Source of the DNA: Thalassia testudinum
Taxonomy: Eukaryota > Streptophyta > Magnoliopsida > Alismatales > Hydrocharitaceae
NCBI GenBank assembly: GCA_037157565.1
Contig: JAZHRO010000022.1
Span: 3,658,001-3,722,000 of the forward strand
DNA: 64,000 nt
Reading direction: 5' to 3'
Part shown: positions 19,380-30,881 of the stretch, piece after piece
Layout of the letters: each line of letters opens with the position of its first letter
How positions within the stretch are numbered: the stretch's first letter is position 1
Made by a program: the position numbers and the translations under genes
Notes under the pieces: model-generated
What the model was told of the DNA's origin: nothing
Database searches by the model: none
What the model saw: the letters and a program-made list of their open reading frames with translations, nothing else

Positions 19380-21178
19380 ATGAATCCTTCCACATTTTAT
19401 ATGCATTCCCGCTCTTTCCCTCTTGTTATGAGTTATCCTCAACATGATGATTATCCTGACTCGTGCTGTAATCAACCATCGGTTAGTTGGGATAACTCAG
19501 ATTGGGGATACAGTTCCGGACCTCCATGTTTAGGGTTTAACCCTGAACACTATAATTGTGATTTCTATCCTTCTTAGAACCACATCGATTATAGATCGCC
19601 ACCATTTCATGAACAACCTAATACGATCTACAATTAAGGAGGATACACTGATCCTTACCTATCCTCTGATTACACTACCTTTAGGTCATCACCACCTTTT
19701 GAACAATCCAAAATGACCTATTATCAGGAAGGGTATCACGAATCTCAATTCATTAACTCCTCTGCACTGATCCCAAACCCACCCAACCCTGAAACAGGTC
19801 ATTTGGTTTAGGGTAACCAGGTTCAAGATAAGGTTTTGGCTAACTTGAGGAATACCATACAATCTTTAGAAGTTCAGCCAATACCTTGCATTGAAAAATT
19901 GGAGCCCCTGATTGAGATGATTGATGATTTGAACAAGTATTTGTTGGATTGGCTCCAGGATGTTAAGGATAAGAACTAGGGTGAGTTTCTACTTGGGAAG
20001 TTAGCGAAATTGAGAACGAGATTTATGGTTGCTTTAGTTCAATCGTGGGATGATTCCCAGGATGAACCTCCTTCAGGAGAGCCAATGTTAGAACCCGCTT
20101 AGGCACCTGTTTGGGGGGACACGTGTTACGAGGATGACCAGATTGATTTAGATTAACCAATTAAGGATAATATGATTTCTTCACCTGAGATCCCTGAGCC
20201 GAGGTACGAAGAAACGTATGTCTCCATGGATCAGAAAGTGACAGATGATTTTAGGATGTACATTAATACAGATTTTGATTTCTTTGATTCTGATGGTGAA
20301 GATTCAATTTGCAAAGTCTCACGTGAGATTACAGAACATGATTTCTGTGAGACTATTGGGCTTGAGGAATCTGATAGATCATTTGATAGCCAATAACTGA
20401 GGAAACTGATCTTATTGGGGCTCACATGAGAGATCTAGAATCTCACTTTTTGGAGGATTCAATCCAATGCCCTGATTGTCAGTTACACCCCATTGAGCTT
20501 ATTGACGATTCTGTTTTTGAGATAATTAGACCCAAGTCAACTCTAATTCAGCCACATCTTTTTGACTTGGAAATTTCAGATAGGGTGATTAATATGCAGG
20601 AGATCCTAGAATTTGACATCCTAAAGGAGGATAGGAGCTAGGAAATTTTAATTAGGGAAGTAAACTCTGGAGGAAGTAGAAGACTGAGTCTAAGGGTTCC
20701 AATTAAGCTGAAGCCACCAAACCAGGACCCTTACGACATTTGTTCTGAGGATGTCAAACCCAAGCACACATTCATTGATTATCCTTTGGAGCTTGATTTC
20801 TCTATAACTTGACTTTTTGGTCTTGGGTTGCATCCTCATAAATCGCAGGCCCGACCTCGCTTGCATACTGATTTTAGGTTTTGGGTAATTTTTATCCAGA
20901 ACCTTAGATATTCTCGATCATGGGATGTGGGTTTGTACCACAATCTTGTCCACATCTATGGACATCTACTAGCAGGTCCTATAGTGAATCTTTTTATTCT
21001 GATTCTGATCTTGACTTCTGAATTCTTTACATCTCTTCTTTGTATAGTGTGCCTAGTTGAAGGCACAAAATTCAGCACATATATAGTTTTTCTTTATCTC
21101 AGAGCAGACCCATCATTCATGCAATTCAGGTGCTTTCTACTCCATTCTAGTCTGTTTTATTTCTTTTTAATACAATGA
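19380..21178 (+). pseudogene. Element B: decayed unknown ORF in place of gag-pol
   Basis: From the Met at 19380 one frame runs to about 20400 with stops near 19575, 19635, 19809, 19977, 20100, 20154 and 20394, then shifts to another frame that continues (stops near 20639 and 20810) to 21178. The predicted product is rich in Tyr, Ser, Pro, Asp and Glu at its start (MSYPQHDDYPDSC), has a Leu-rich segment in the middle (near 19830-19970), and a hydrophobic C-terminus with GLYHNLVHIYGHLLAGPI. That last motif resembles GITLHHQLANIRGYLFSRP in element C. No gag, protease or polymerase motif occurs. I do not recognise the family. Confidence 0.65.
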
Positions 21179-22447
21179 GGACATTGCATTAGATAGGCAT
21201 GGGGGGTGGATATTCATCTCTGAATTAATTCGTCAGCTCTGTAGATTCATTTTATTTTCTTTCAATTATTCTAAAAAAAAATGAAAAAAATTATGGAATT
21301 AGGGAAAAGAACTTGGGCTTAAGAAAATTTTCAATCTTAGGAAATAAAACTATATGATTTGAACGTGAAGACCCTTCAGGTCTTCATACTTAATCAGCCT
21401 GTATATCCACTAAAATGTGATTTTGTTTTTCGAGTCCCTGCCATCTTAATTCTATTGTAATTTGAGTGAATAACTTTGGGTGATAAGTACACGACTTATC
21501 AACCCACGCTCTGATTTGAGGGAACTTTAAGTCTAAAGCATCTACACACTTTCTTTTCACTGACTTGTTGATCGATGGTTTTAATGGAAATTAGGTAGCT
21601 AATGAACCTTCTAGGGTAATATGGCTGACAAGTTATCATGGGTAACAACCCATAGGTAGGTCGTCTAGAGCCCAGTCACTGGACCATTCTCTTTTTACTG
21701 CCTTTAGGTAAATCTTAGACCAGGGAAGCCACCTACATAAAAAAAAAAAAGAAAAAGAAAGTCAAAAAGAAAAGAAAAAGAAAAGGAGAAAAGAAAAAAA
21801 AAGAGAAAAAAAAAGAAATAAGCCACACTTCGCCGCACGAGTATATCTGGCAAGTTATCGGTGGTAACAGCTCATCGATCGATTGTCCAGAACCCAGCTC
21901 AAGAAATGCACTGAAAATTCCCAAAACACTTAGGAAGAAGCGAAGAAGTAGAATAAACCGGGAAGATATACACTGGATTCACCTTTGTGTTGATCTCATA
22001 AAAATAAAAGTAGGGAGCAAGCTATCGGTCGTAAAGATACACCTTTAGGAAGAACTTTCTTTTTAAGGTCATCTAAAGGCGTAGAAATCCGAAGTCCATT
22101 CTAATTGTCAATCGACGAGTCTATCACATTCACAATAAGATGCTTAGAAATTAGGGTTTTCATCAAATCTTGGGTGAGTTGAATGGCCGTAGAAAGCCAC
22201 TCTTTAACCCTAAACTCAAAAATCCAAAAAATTAGAAAAGAAGGAAAAGAGAAAATGAAAATTTCTTTGAATAAGGCGAGAGCCTGAGGTGGTCTGCATT
22301 TTGGCAGATACCTGGGTGTTGTTGTGTCTTTGAAAGTTCAAATCCTAAGTACAAATTTTCTTAATATTGAAAATAACTAATGCTCAAGTAATCCAACCTA
22401 ATTCTTTTATAAATAGCATGTAGTTTTTGCTAGGGCTAGCAAAAGAT
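21179..22447 (+). other. 3' non-coding region of element B
   Basis: It contains an internal polypurine tract (aggcatgggggg, 21195-21206) preceded by CAATGAGGACATTG, a perfect hairpin (21481-21501), an A/G-only tract of about 80 bp (21738-21820), and a TTTTGCTAG inverted repeat (22425-22444). The same order and much of the text recur in D (48424-49478). No gene is seen; the frame at 21733-21924 mainly reflects the A/G tract. Confidence 0.75.
21481..21501. other. Conserved TGATAAGT hairpin, element B
   Basis: TGATAAGT, acacg, ACTTATCA: perfect 8-bp arms. The identical hairpin occurs in D (48733-48753), and E has the same arms with a different loop (37506-37526). Confidence 0.7.
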
Positions 22448-22457
22448 AGGCATGGGA
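22448..22457 (+). other. 3' polypurine tract of element B
   Basis: aggcatggga lies directly before the TGTGATG start of the right LTR. Confidence 0.75.
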
Positions 22458-23390
22458 TTGTGATGTAAACATGTTTATATTATATTAAATGTTTATTTGT
22501 GCATGTTCTTAAGCATAGAATTACATTACATACTATAAATATCGCATAACATGCATCATCTTGCATTTAGATTAGTCTGAATAAAATGGAGGTTAATTGT
22601 CTCTTTTTATGGTCAGGGATAGGGCAAATTTTTATCGGGGCCTCGGATCAAAGATCCAATCATACGGATCTGATCAGGGCGATGATTGGAGTTCAATGAC
22701 TCCAAGATCGCCCTAATCGGATATTTGTAGCTTTAGATAGAGATCGAGGAACCCTAGAAGATCAAGGTCCAAGATGGTGTTAATCCGCACTTCAAACGAC
22801 AAATCCGACCGCACGGATGGATTTGGATCGATGATCGCAGCTTAACGGCGTGAAAATCGATTCAATCCAATACCCGTGGCACCATCTACATCACCCAGAA
22901 GATGGATAACCAAGATGACACCACGTGGCGCCATCTCGGCAGCCCAACCGGCTGCATGTACCCGCTAAAGCACATAACGCCAGTGCTTCTCCACCGTTGG
23001 ATCAACATCCAACCGCTGCGAGGCACGCACGCTTGAGTTAAGCGCTCGACACAAACGCGCCCATAGCACGTTGGTTGAGTGCCTTAACGCGGTGCTAAGG
23101 CGCTGGATCGAGCCCCCACACGCCTCAACTTGGAGCGGGGGCGTGGCGCAATCGACCACACGATGAAGATCCAGTGGCTGTGCGCACCCGATAGCGTCCA
23201 CGGGCCATCTAATTCCCCGCGTGACGTAGGATCTTACGCGTTGAGGTGCGCGGATGAGGCGCAGCGAGGAGCACTCTCAGCCGTTCGATCTCATGATCGA
23301 ACGACCAAGATCTGATGGACGTGAACGCGCATTGAGGTGCGGGGAGGTGAGCGGGTACATGCTAGCAAGCCCACAAAGGCCACGTTTAGG

Positions 23391-23422
23391 CCTTTAGTGA
23401 CGGATTTATCCATCACTAAAGG
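23391..23422. promoter_or_regulatory. Inverted repeat upstream of the TATA box, B right LTR
   Basis: CCTTTAGTGACGGAT, tt, ATCCATCACTAAAGG; see the left-LTR copy at 17416-17447. Confidence 0.6.
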
Positions 23423-23478
23423 TCCTAAATTAATGATTTTCAACATGTAATGACCAAAATGCCCTCACTCCTTGCAAC

Positions 23479-23487
23479 TATAAAAGG
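23479..23487 (+). promoter_or_regulatory. TATA box of B right LTR
   Basis: TATAAAAGG. A transcript from this 3' LTR would read into the LINE remnant on the antisense side. Confidence 0.65.
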
Positions 23488-24182
23488 AGACCCCTTCCAT
23501 ATGAATTTCTCATCCCTTCTCTTCTCTCACCCCTTCTAAAGCTCTAAGAGCTTATCCCAAGCCTGGAATGCTCCTCTAGAGTAAAAATCTTAATTTTTCC
23601 ACCTTCGTCCCCCTTCGTGGAGCATCGTGCGGTTGTCCTCTCTCTACATTCAAGAAGTGGATCCCGTGATGATGATGACGTGCTGCTTCGTTCCCATTCT
23701 TTCCGCTTCATCCTTCTTCTCGCTCCATTCCCCGTCTTCCAGGTGTCGTCCCGTCCGGCTTGTCCTCCAAGCGATCATCGAGGAGGATATCTCTCTCTCC
23801 ATTCTTTTTACTACTTTCTAGAATAGATTTACTACCTTCTAGTGTAATCATTTCATGCTTTCTAGTCGTAATGAGTAGTGTAATGAACAATTTCTGATAA
23901 TGAAATCCATGTTTATTTTACATCTCTTTTTCTTTTATTTGTAATATTCTCTTTCTCTCTCTTCTATTTTTTATCTGTTAATAGTTTTCAACCAGCTATT
24001 CTGTTTCGTGACAAATAAAACAAACACGTATTTTTAAACAAACGTCTGCCTCCCTGAGTTCGACCAGAGATTTCTATTCCGGTGTAAATTGTATTTATTG
24101 AGCCCGAGTTCTTCGCTTTTCAAACTACAATGACAGGTTTTCAAAACCAAATTCGATAGCGTTGTAACTCGTTGCTTCAACA

Positions 24183-26594
24183 ATTCTCCTATGCCTCAAA
24201 TCTCCCGTTATTAGGCCATCTCTTCTGCATAACCACAAAAAAATTTGTACCTTCAATGGTACCTTCAATTTCCATAGCTTCTTCCCAATCTCATCAACCT
24301 CTGCCATCCTAGAAGAAATGATGAGTTATCATAGGCAGCCGCTGAGGAGAAAGCCCCATCCCATTTGTATGTGTCACACTCCTCAAGTGTAGGTTTGAAA
24401 GTAGCAAGTTCCTGTAGAAGACGTTCATTTTCTGCCCATGTTCTTGTTCCATGGCCATTCCCCAGCTCATTGTCTAACATCCAATTCTCAGAAGTCGTGT
24501 CCCAATAGTTACACACCAAAGCATTTTTATCAGTAGCAGCCAAAAATGCAAGAGGGTACTTATCCTTTATCACCCCCCTAGGTAGCCATTTTGCCAACCA
24601 GAATTTGAAGCTTTTCCCATCACCCAATATAGACTTGAATAAATTCCGGTTATCTGTCAAAGAATGCACCACAGATGACCAGAAAGGAGACGGCTTATGA
24701 GGATTTAAGTGGCTCTTCTCATCATTGGCCACCCCATAGCTATCCTGAATGATTTCTGTCCACATTTTTTTCCCCTTGGAGCAGCCAAACAACCCACTTC
24801 AATAGTAGGGTGTCATTAAATTCTTTGAGGGATCCGATTCCCATGCCACCATACTTCTTAGGCAAACAAATTGAATCCCATTTTATAGGTTAGAGGAAGG
24901 CACCTTGATGGGAAGCCCCTTTCCAGAAGAACCTCTTGCGCATCACATCAAGTTTTTTCCAAATTGACTTTGGAGCTCTGAGAACAGAGAAGAAGAAGAT
25001 TGGAATGGATGTGTTGATTGAATTTAATAAAATATACCTCCCCCCTTTCGACAAGTAGCGACTGCTCCAGCCCTCTAGTTTTGTAGTCGCCTTTTCAAAG
25101 AGAAAAGACCAATCTGTTTTCTTCATTTTTGTGCACTTCAGTGGTAAACCTAGGTATTTGATTGGCAGTGAAATCACACGCGTGCCCAAGATGGTGGAGA
25201 TGTCATTTTGGTCTATACCATTCATACCAAAGCAAACCAAGGAGGACTTACTTCCATTTAATTTTAAACCAGAAATCTCACTAAAAATTTTGACCATATA
25301 GTATAGCGCCTACGCTTCCCTCTTCCCACCTTCCACAAAAAACACAGTGTCATCCGCGTATTGAAGAATGGGGGCAATGCCCTTCTGTTAGCCATCTAGT
25401 ATCCCCTTATCAACTCATCTGCTGCCAGCTTGCAAGCATATCTTGCCAAGGTATCCATTGCAAGATTGAAAATCAAGGGGGCTAATGGGCAGCCTTGCCT
25501 TACCCCACATTAAGGTTGAATCCAGGTTCGACATGGTTTCCCATTTATCATGGGGGAATAGGAAGCAGTTGTGATGCATCTCTTCACCCATTGTATCAAA
25601 AGAGGGGGTAATTTTCTCCTTTTAAGAGTTTCCCAAAGATACGGCCAGGAAATTGAGTCATAGGCTTTAGTGAAATCAACCATCCATAAGAAGGCCTTGG
25701 ATTTTCGCCTATGCCATCCCATTACCAATTCTTGTGCCATGATGAACGATTCCTGTAGAGCCTCCCTGGTAGAAAAGCAGATTGGACAGGAATAATCAAA
25801 TCTTGCAGTACATTGCGAATTATGTTGGTTAAGATCTTGCTGATGATAAGATAGATGGAATTCGACAAAGCAATAGGCCTATAATCTGAAAATTTCTCTG
25901 CACTTGACTTCTTTGGTAGCAAAAATAAGTAAGACTTATTCAGTCTTTCAAAACCAAAGTTGCCCTTTTCAAACTCATGTATAACTTCCATCACAACCTT
26001 CTTAAGAACGTTCTACATTTCCCTGTAAAAGAAGACCTAAACCCCATCCGGTCCTGGGGATCCCTCATTATTCAAATCTTTGATTACTTTCACTGTTTCA
26101 TGTTTGGTAAAGGGGGCAACTAACATAGCTGTCTGATCACTACTGACACATGGAAAATCAGCCGAAGCCATCCTCCAGGAACCTCTTGGTGTAGCCTTGG
26201 TTGCTTCTTTAAAGTACCGGCCAACTTCATATCTAATTTCACGAGTAGATGTAATGGTTCTCTCACCCACTTTAATAGATGAGATGAGATTAAATCTTCT
26301 CCTGGCACTGGCAGCAAGATGAAAGAATTTTGTATTGGCATCACCTTCCTTGAGCCACAATTGTCTAGATCTCTTACGCCAGTCCATTTCTTTCTTTAAG
26401 TCCTCCTCACCAATGATCTGTTGCAGATACTTCCTTTGTTCCTTTTCATGGGTACTTAGAACCAGCCTGCACTCCTTCAAATCAAGCCTTTGGATCTCTG
26501 CCAATGCCTCAGCCCTCTTTTGCTCTCTGATAGTCACCACTGTCTGCCCATATTCCTTCAACATTGAGCGCATATCTGCCAACTTTGATGCAAG
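24183..26594 (-). pseudogene. LINE ORF2: reverse transcriptase and C-terminal zinc-binding region
   Basis: This continues the LINE endonuclease frame after a stop at 26595. In order: GDANTKFFHLAASARRR (before RT), LLPKKSSAEKFSDYRPIALS, VDFTKAYDSISWPYLW, GVRQGCPLAPLIFNLAMDTL, the catalytic YADD at 25349-25360, YLGLPLK, and a zf-RVT-like region ending LKVPLKVQIFLWLCRRDGL near 24183. Frames change at least near 25740, between 25510 and 25380, and near 24850, so it is dead. Element B cuts it off at 24183; the 3' end and poly-A tail must lie left of the window. The family is the plant L1-type LINE. Confidence 0.88.
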
Positions 26595-27419
26595 CTATTG
26601 TGTGGCCGAGCCAGTCACTGCCTTATTCTGCCACCAGTTGGACAGCATATCTGCAAACCCCTCCTCCCTGAACCAAGACTCTTTAAGCTTGAAGTATGAT
26701 CCAACATCTGCATTCACCCCACTGTCCCACACAATTGGTGTGTGGTAAGAGAATGGCCTGTCAAGGCTCACAGCAGACGATAGGTGGAATCTCTCCAAGA
26801 GGCTTGGGTTGCCAAAGAATCTATCCAACCTTGATACCAGTCCACTACCATTTCTCCAAGTGAAATCCACCCCACTGACAGGGTATTCAGTGATACCCAA
26901 TCTCCGCACAGTCAATTGAAATCCAGCCATTGCACTTTCAGAACTGCCCCCAGGTCTGTCTCCAATTGATAAAGGACAGTTGAAATCACCACTAACAAGC
27001 CACGGTACCTCCTGGACTCTTTGATGCACTATTGACAGGTCCTCCCAAAGTTCCACCCGATCAGCTACTGCACAAGGTCCATATATGCATAAAATGAACC
27101 AATCTAGATCACCTTGAAGGTTCTGACATCCATAGGTAAGCACATGTCTATCGTAATGGATTCCAGTCACTTTAAGGCTGGATTTTTTCCACCATATTGC
27201 CTTCCCACCAAATCTGCCAGCTGTAGCCTTCCCCACACAGTCTGCTCTCCTAGATTGTCTCAACGAGTCCCAGACAGGGCCATTTTCCTCCTCCAAATGT
27301 GTCTCTTGAATAAGAGCACAATCAATCTCCCACTCCACAAGATATCTGATAAGAGATGCCCTTCTCACTTTGTTGCGCAACCCACACACATTCCATGTTA
27401 GGACTCTCATCCCTTGCAT
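26595..27419 (-). CDS. LINE ORF2: apurinic endonuclease-like domain (fragment)
   Basis: An open frame of 274 codons starting MQGMRVLTWNVCGLRNKV. It holds the endonuclease/exonuclease/phosphatase motifs in order: TWNVCGLRN, CALIQETHLEEE, WLVSGDFNCPLS, VDFTWRNGSG and RLDRFF. This domain nicks target DNA to prime reverse transcription. The frame ends at a TAG and the RT region continues in the same frame, so it is the N-terminal part of a broken ORF2. Neighbours agree: an ORF1-like region lies upstream and RT downstream. Confidence 0.88.
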   Translation of the reverse strand: MQGMRVLTWNVCGLRNKVRRASLIRYLVEWEIDCALIQETHLEEENGPVWDSLRQSRRADCVGKATAGRFGGKAIWWKKSSLKVTGIHYDRHVLTYGCQNLQGDLDWFILCIYGPCAVADRVELWEDLSIVHQRVQEVPWLVSGDFNCPLSIGDRPGGSSESAMAGFQLTVRRLGITEYPVSGVDFTWRNGSGLVSRLDRFFGNPSLLERFHLSSAVSLDRPFSYHTPIVWDSGVNADVGSYFKLKESWFREEGFADMLSNWWQNKAVTGSATQ

Positions 27420-27421
27420 GG

Positions 27422-28212
27422 CTAATCCCCTTGAGCCAAATTATCCACATATTCAACCATGATGGACTTTGCAACAGTTTCCTCCACCATGGGACTCAAG
27501 TTCTCCTTCCTTTGCCTCCTAAGCATGTAAGGGGAGTGCCTAAACCCCTTCTTTTGGTTTGTCCTTTTCCCAAATTTCAGCTCATCAGGAACAGGGAATT
27601 GCATTTGATTCACTTCCTTAAGGGCATTTCTTCCACTGTTGATTACAATTTCCATGCCCGACTTTACCTCCTCACAACTAGTGGAATTGCCTGAGTCCCT
27701 CTCTAAGACAGTGTCATCAGCCATAGGTCCCCTTCCTGCGTCCACAAGGGTTTGATTAGCACTCCCCATGGAAATGTCATCAACCATAGTCACTTGGTTC
27801 CTCTCTAAGGCTTCCTTGTGGCAGTCTTTCCTCTTCTTTGATTCAGGAGCCTCGTCTGAGGGCTTACGACCCATCAATTCATCCTATTGTGCCTCACCAG
27901 ATCTAACAACAGACGTCTTATCCTAACCTAGTTCTGGTAACACAAATTCCTGCCCTACCACTGATAAACGAATGAGCCACGAAGAGCCCCCACACCTGAG
28001 AACGATTTTGTCTAGCAGTCACCCACTTCTAAAAACCTCAGCCTCAAATTGAAGTAAATAGGCATCACCTTCCCCAATTGTGATTTCAGTATCGTCACGG
28101 ACAGATGCAAAGACAACAACCATCTTGGCGACCACCGCTCTAGATCTCAAATGCAGAGGCAATCCTCTGATCTCAAGTGTCACCCTCCTAGTTCCCATTC
28201 TTTGAGGGGGCC
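27422..28212 (-). pseudogene. LINE ORF1-like region, downstream part
   Basis: It follows the zinc-knuckle segment found at 36487-36684 once element C is removed. It contains VTLEIRGLPLHLRSRAVV, like the RNA-binding region of plant LINE ORF1 proteins, then a frame from MMGRKPSDEAPESKKRKD to the region just before the endonuclease. Several stops (for example near 28015, 27922 and 27888) break it. It ends three bases before the ORF2 Met at 27419. Confidence 0.7.
28208..28212. repeat. Target-site duplication of element C, left copy (GGGCC)
   Basis: GGGCC precedes the TGATGAG start of C and recurs at 36173-36177. Confidence 0.93.
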
Positions 28213-29713
28213 TGATGAGTCCATTAAAATGGACTAATATTAAGCCTAAGTATCTTTAATTGTACAATTTAGGTATGGTAATAATGACAATTAAGTTGTA
28301 GAATATTTGTACACCTCATGATTTAAGTTATAACATTCTATAACTTAATGATTTTATTGTTTTTATGTGCAGGTAATAAAATGCACAAAGAGCAAGGGTG
28401 GGGGGATAAATTTCCCTAAACAGTCGCAACTCTTTCCCCCCTCCCCCGCCGGACATTGGGGTAATCTTCTTCTTCCGCCGCCTTTCTCAACAACTATGAC
28501 CGAGGATTTGGGAAAATCCCTGAACTCACGCGCAAGGGAGAAGTTAAAAAGGAAGAGGAGGGGAGCAAAGAAAGATCGGGATCGACGGGTCCTTCCTCCC
28601 CCTGGGGGGATATCCTTCCTCTCCATTATGGAGAGAGTACGCACTGTGGAGAAGGCGTACCACCCCTGCAGCCATCGCGCCATCATGCCTACCTCGCTCG
28701 TGCGCCTGCCTCCATCCATCTGCAGGCGCACCCACAAACTCACTCCACCTCTGCCCGTAGGCACAACACCAAACTGCCCCACTGCCTGCTAGCGCGCCGC
28801 ATTGCTTGTCACCCTTTCATCCGCTCACGCACAAAGCCCGCACCTCTCCTCCAGTGCGCCCCAACCTCTCAAGCAGACGCCCGCAGCCTGCAACTTCCCT
28901 CAGCAAACACCTGCTCGCTCGCCATCTTCCAGCACTCCCCCCTCCACCCTGTAGGCAGCGTGCTCCACCGTCCATCTGCAGGCGCACCAGAGCGCGCATG
29001 CCCGTGCACCAGCGCGCGTGCGTACACACAGCTGCAGGCACCGCAGCAGCACCGCCGCCTTCTTGCTTCAACTGACCGATGCTCCAGCCACCTCCGTCGA
29101 CTGCCGGCGGCCACCTCTGGCCACGCCGCTGCCACCATTGCGTAGCTCTCATCAAGCTGCACCTCCCTGCCGATTCTTGCGGCCAACTGTGCGCGGCCGC
29201 ACACACGAGGAGGAGAGAGGAGAGATCCTCTATTTTCCTCTCAATTAAAATTTACATTCAATGCCATTGCCACCAATTTGATTTTTTTATTATTATTATA
29301 TTATGGCAGAATTGCATTCAAACACTCATAGTTCTTTATAATTGCATGGTATTGATATTAACTAGTTTAAAGATTGATTTTGGGCTTAACTTAAGTATTA
29401 ATTGTCTTTAGTACACATCACGTGAAAACTGCATGAATTCATCCTAAATTTATTGAGGATTTCTATGAGGGAAAACTACACTTATACCCTAAACTTTTTA
29501 GGTTATTGCAAATCTACTTTCCTTCACATTTTAAGTCCGATTTGAAAAGGGATTTCGCACTATCTGAAATAACATTAAATAATTAAGTATTGATTGCATC
29601 ATTGCCTCCCTATGGACATGACCCACTCTTCTATTAGAGGTTATTTTCATTATTTTTGATTAGTCGATTTTTCCACCACTTAAATACTATAACGCTAAGC
29701 GAAAAGTCTATCA
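28213..29713 (+). repeat. Element C left LTR (5' LTR)
   Basis: It runs from TGATGAGTCC to ctatca. The outer parts match 34444-36172 closely. The middle is GC-rich, and about 28770-28850 differs from the longer right copy. The U5 end contains TACTATAACG (29685-29694), one base off the tRNA-Asp complement. The many GC-rich frames here, on both strands, are not supported as genes. Confidence 0.93.
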
Positions 29714-29717
29714 AAAT

Positions 29718-29735
29718 TGGCGCCGTTGCCAGGGA
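29718..29735 (+). other. Primer-binding site of element C (tRNA-Asp)
   Basis: TGGCGCCGTTGCCAGGGA matches the tRNA-Asp complement at 17 of 18 positions. GTTGCC here can pair with GGCAAC five bases downstream. Confidence 0.9.
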
Positions 29736-30881
29736 GGCAACAGACGCAATAGATTTACTTTATTGTTTTTAAATCTTTTGAGTTGCGAAATTATCTAATC
29801 ATTTTTATTATTATGTGAGGAATCTGACACGGCGACGAGGCGCAACAAAGTGACGACTTTGAACGTGAACAACGCGCACGGCGGAGACGATCTTTTTGGT
29901 GGACCTTGACGCCACCTAGAGGACGACAACAGGAAAACGTGGGCCTTGATCCCACGCATTTAGGCTTACGAAGAAGCCTATTTCTGATTTAGGCTGTAGG
30001 TCTTAGTTAGATTTAGTTAGATAGACATTAGAATTTAAATTACTATCTTTTGGGCCCTTGTTGTGTATTTTTGGGAACGTGTTCCCATTTATTTAGATTA
30101 TAGGATCATTTGAACTATTTTGAACTGCATTTCAGTTAGTTAGATTAGGTCTGTTTGTTATTATTATTAAAAAAAAAATATTCGAACTACCTGCTAGAAG
30201 CTGCATATCTATAGGACGATCATCTAGGACTGAATGAGCAGCATCTAGTTCATTTTTTATTACATTGCATTCATACACTGCACGAAGAAAGCTGGAGTAA
30301 GGTATGTCTTCTCTTGAGCATTAATTATTTGTCATGCATATGCATTGAACCTAATTCTAAGACCACTAAAGTGCTTGAATCAAATTAATTCAGTGGTCAC
30401 TTTAAACTAATTGGGACTGTTAAGAGGTTGGACTTTAAAATCTGTGATTGAAAATTATGTGCAAAAGGATCCTGTTTGCGGAATTTCAAAAAAGTCAAAA
30501 CACGATCGTATGCTTGCACACTTGAGACACTATGCACCTTACATAAGGTCACTAGATAAATTTCTACCTCTCCTTTTTTGCACCACAAGGGAAGTTAGTC
30601 GGAAATCAACAAGCCTATGCACCAAGTTACTTCGGTTCCTCGTGTGTGGGCTCGATTCGAGACTTTCATCCCTTGCGAGTAGGTTATAGGCACCAGTGAA
30701 GGTTGGCCTAGGAAGCGTAATTTTTGCAAAACTTGTTTGGCCACCAACTAAACATATAACTCTAAGACGTGCAATCTACTAAAAATAGATCCCGTTGAAT
30801 TTGCGTTTGCTGTGACAATAGGACTCTTTAGGAAGTTTTCTGCTGAATCCTAAGAAAGTTAAAATTGTTTTGCTTAAAGAA
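29736..30881 (+). other. 5' leader of element C
   Basis: About 1.1 kb from PBS to ORF start. No gene is seen; the small frames at 30397-30689 on both strands have no supporting features. Confidence 0.65.

Larger units (their letters stand above)
16586..24182 (+). mobile_element. Element B: non-autonomous Athila-like retrotransposon
   Basis: Two LTRs flank a 4.2-kb internal region with PBS, leader, one long decayed reading frame without gag-pol, a 3' region and a PPT. The leader and 3' region match element D by eye over hundreds of bases. The left LTR lacks its first 92 bp because A0 inserted there at ATGCA. The right LTR ends in ...ttcaaca and is followed by LINE sequence, so B inserted in the LINE; ATTCT at 24183-24187 is the expected duplication, its partner lying left of the window. 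Confidence 0.88.
22459..24182 (+). repeat. Element B right LTR (3' LTR, complete)
   Basis: It starts TGTGATGTAAACATG and ends ttcaaca. Bases 22459-22550 have no partner on the left in this window; ATGCA at 22551-22555 is the A0 insertion point. TATA box at 23479-23487, hairpin at 23391-23422, tRNA-Asp-like ACTACAATGAC at 24124-24134. Confidence 0.88.

Noticed and set aside
21733..21924. Minus-strand frame encoding a Phe-rich peptide
   Set aside because: It reads the complement of the A/G tract in the 3' region of B.
28363..29411. Overlapping Arg/Pro/Cys-rich frames in the C left LTR (and 34672-35867 in the right)
   Set aside because: GC-rich LTR sequence lacks stops in several frames at once. 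Indels between the two LTRs break every frame.
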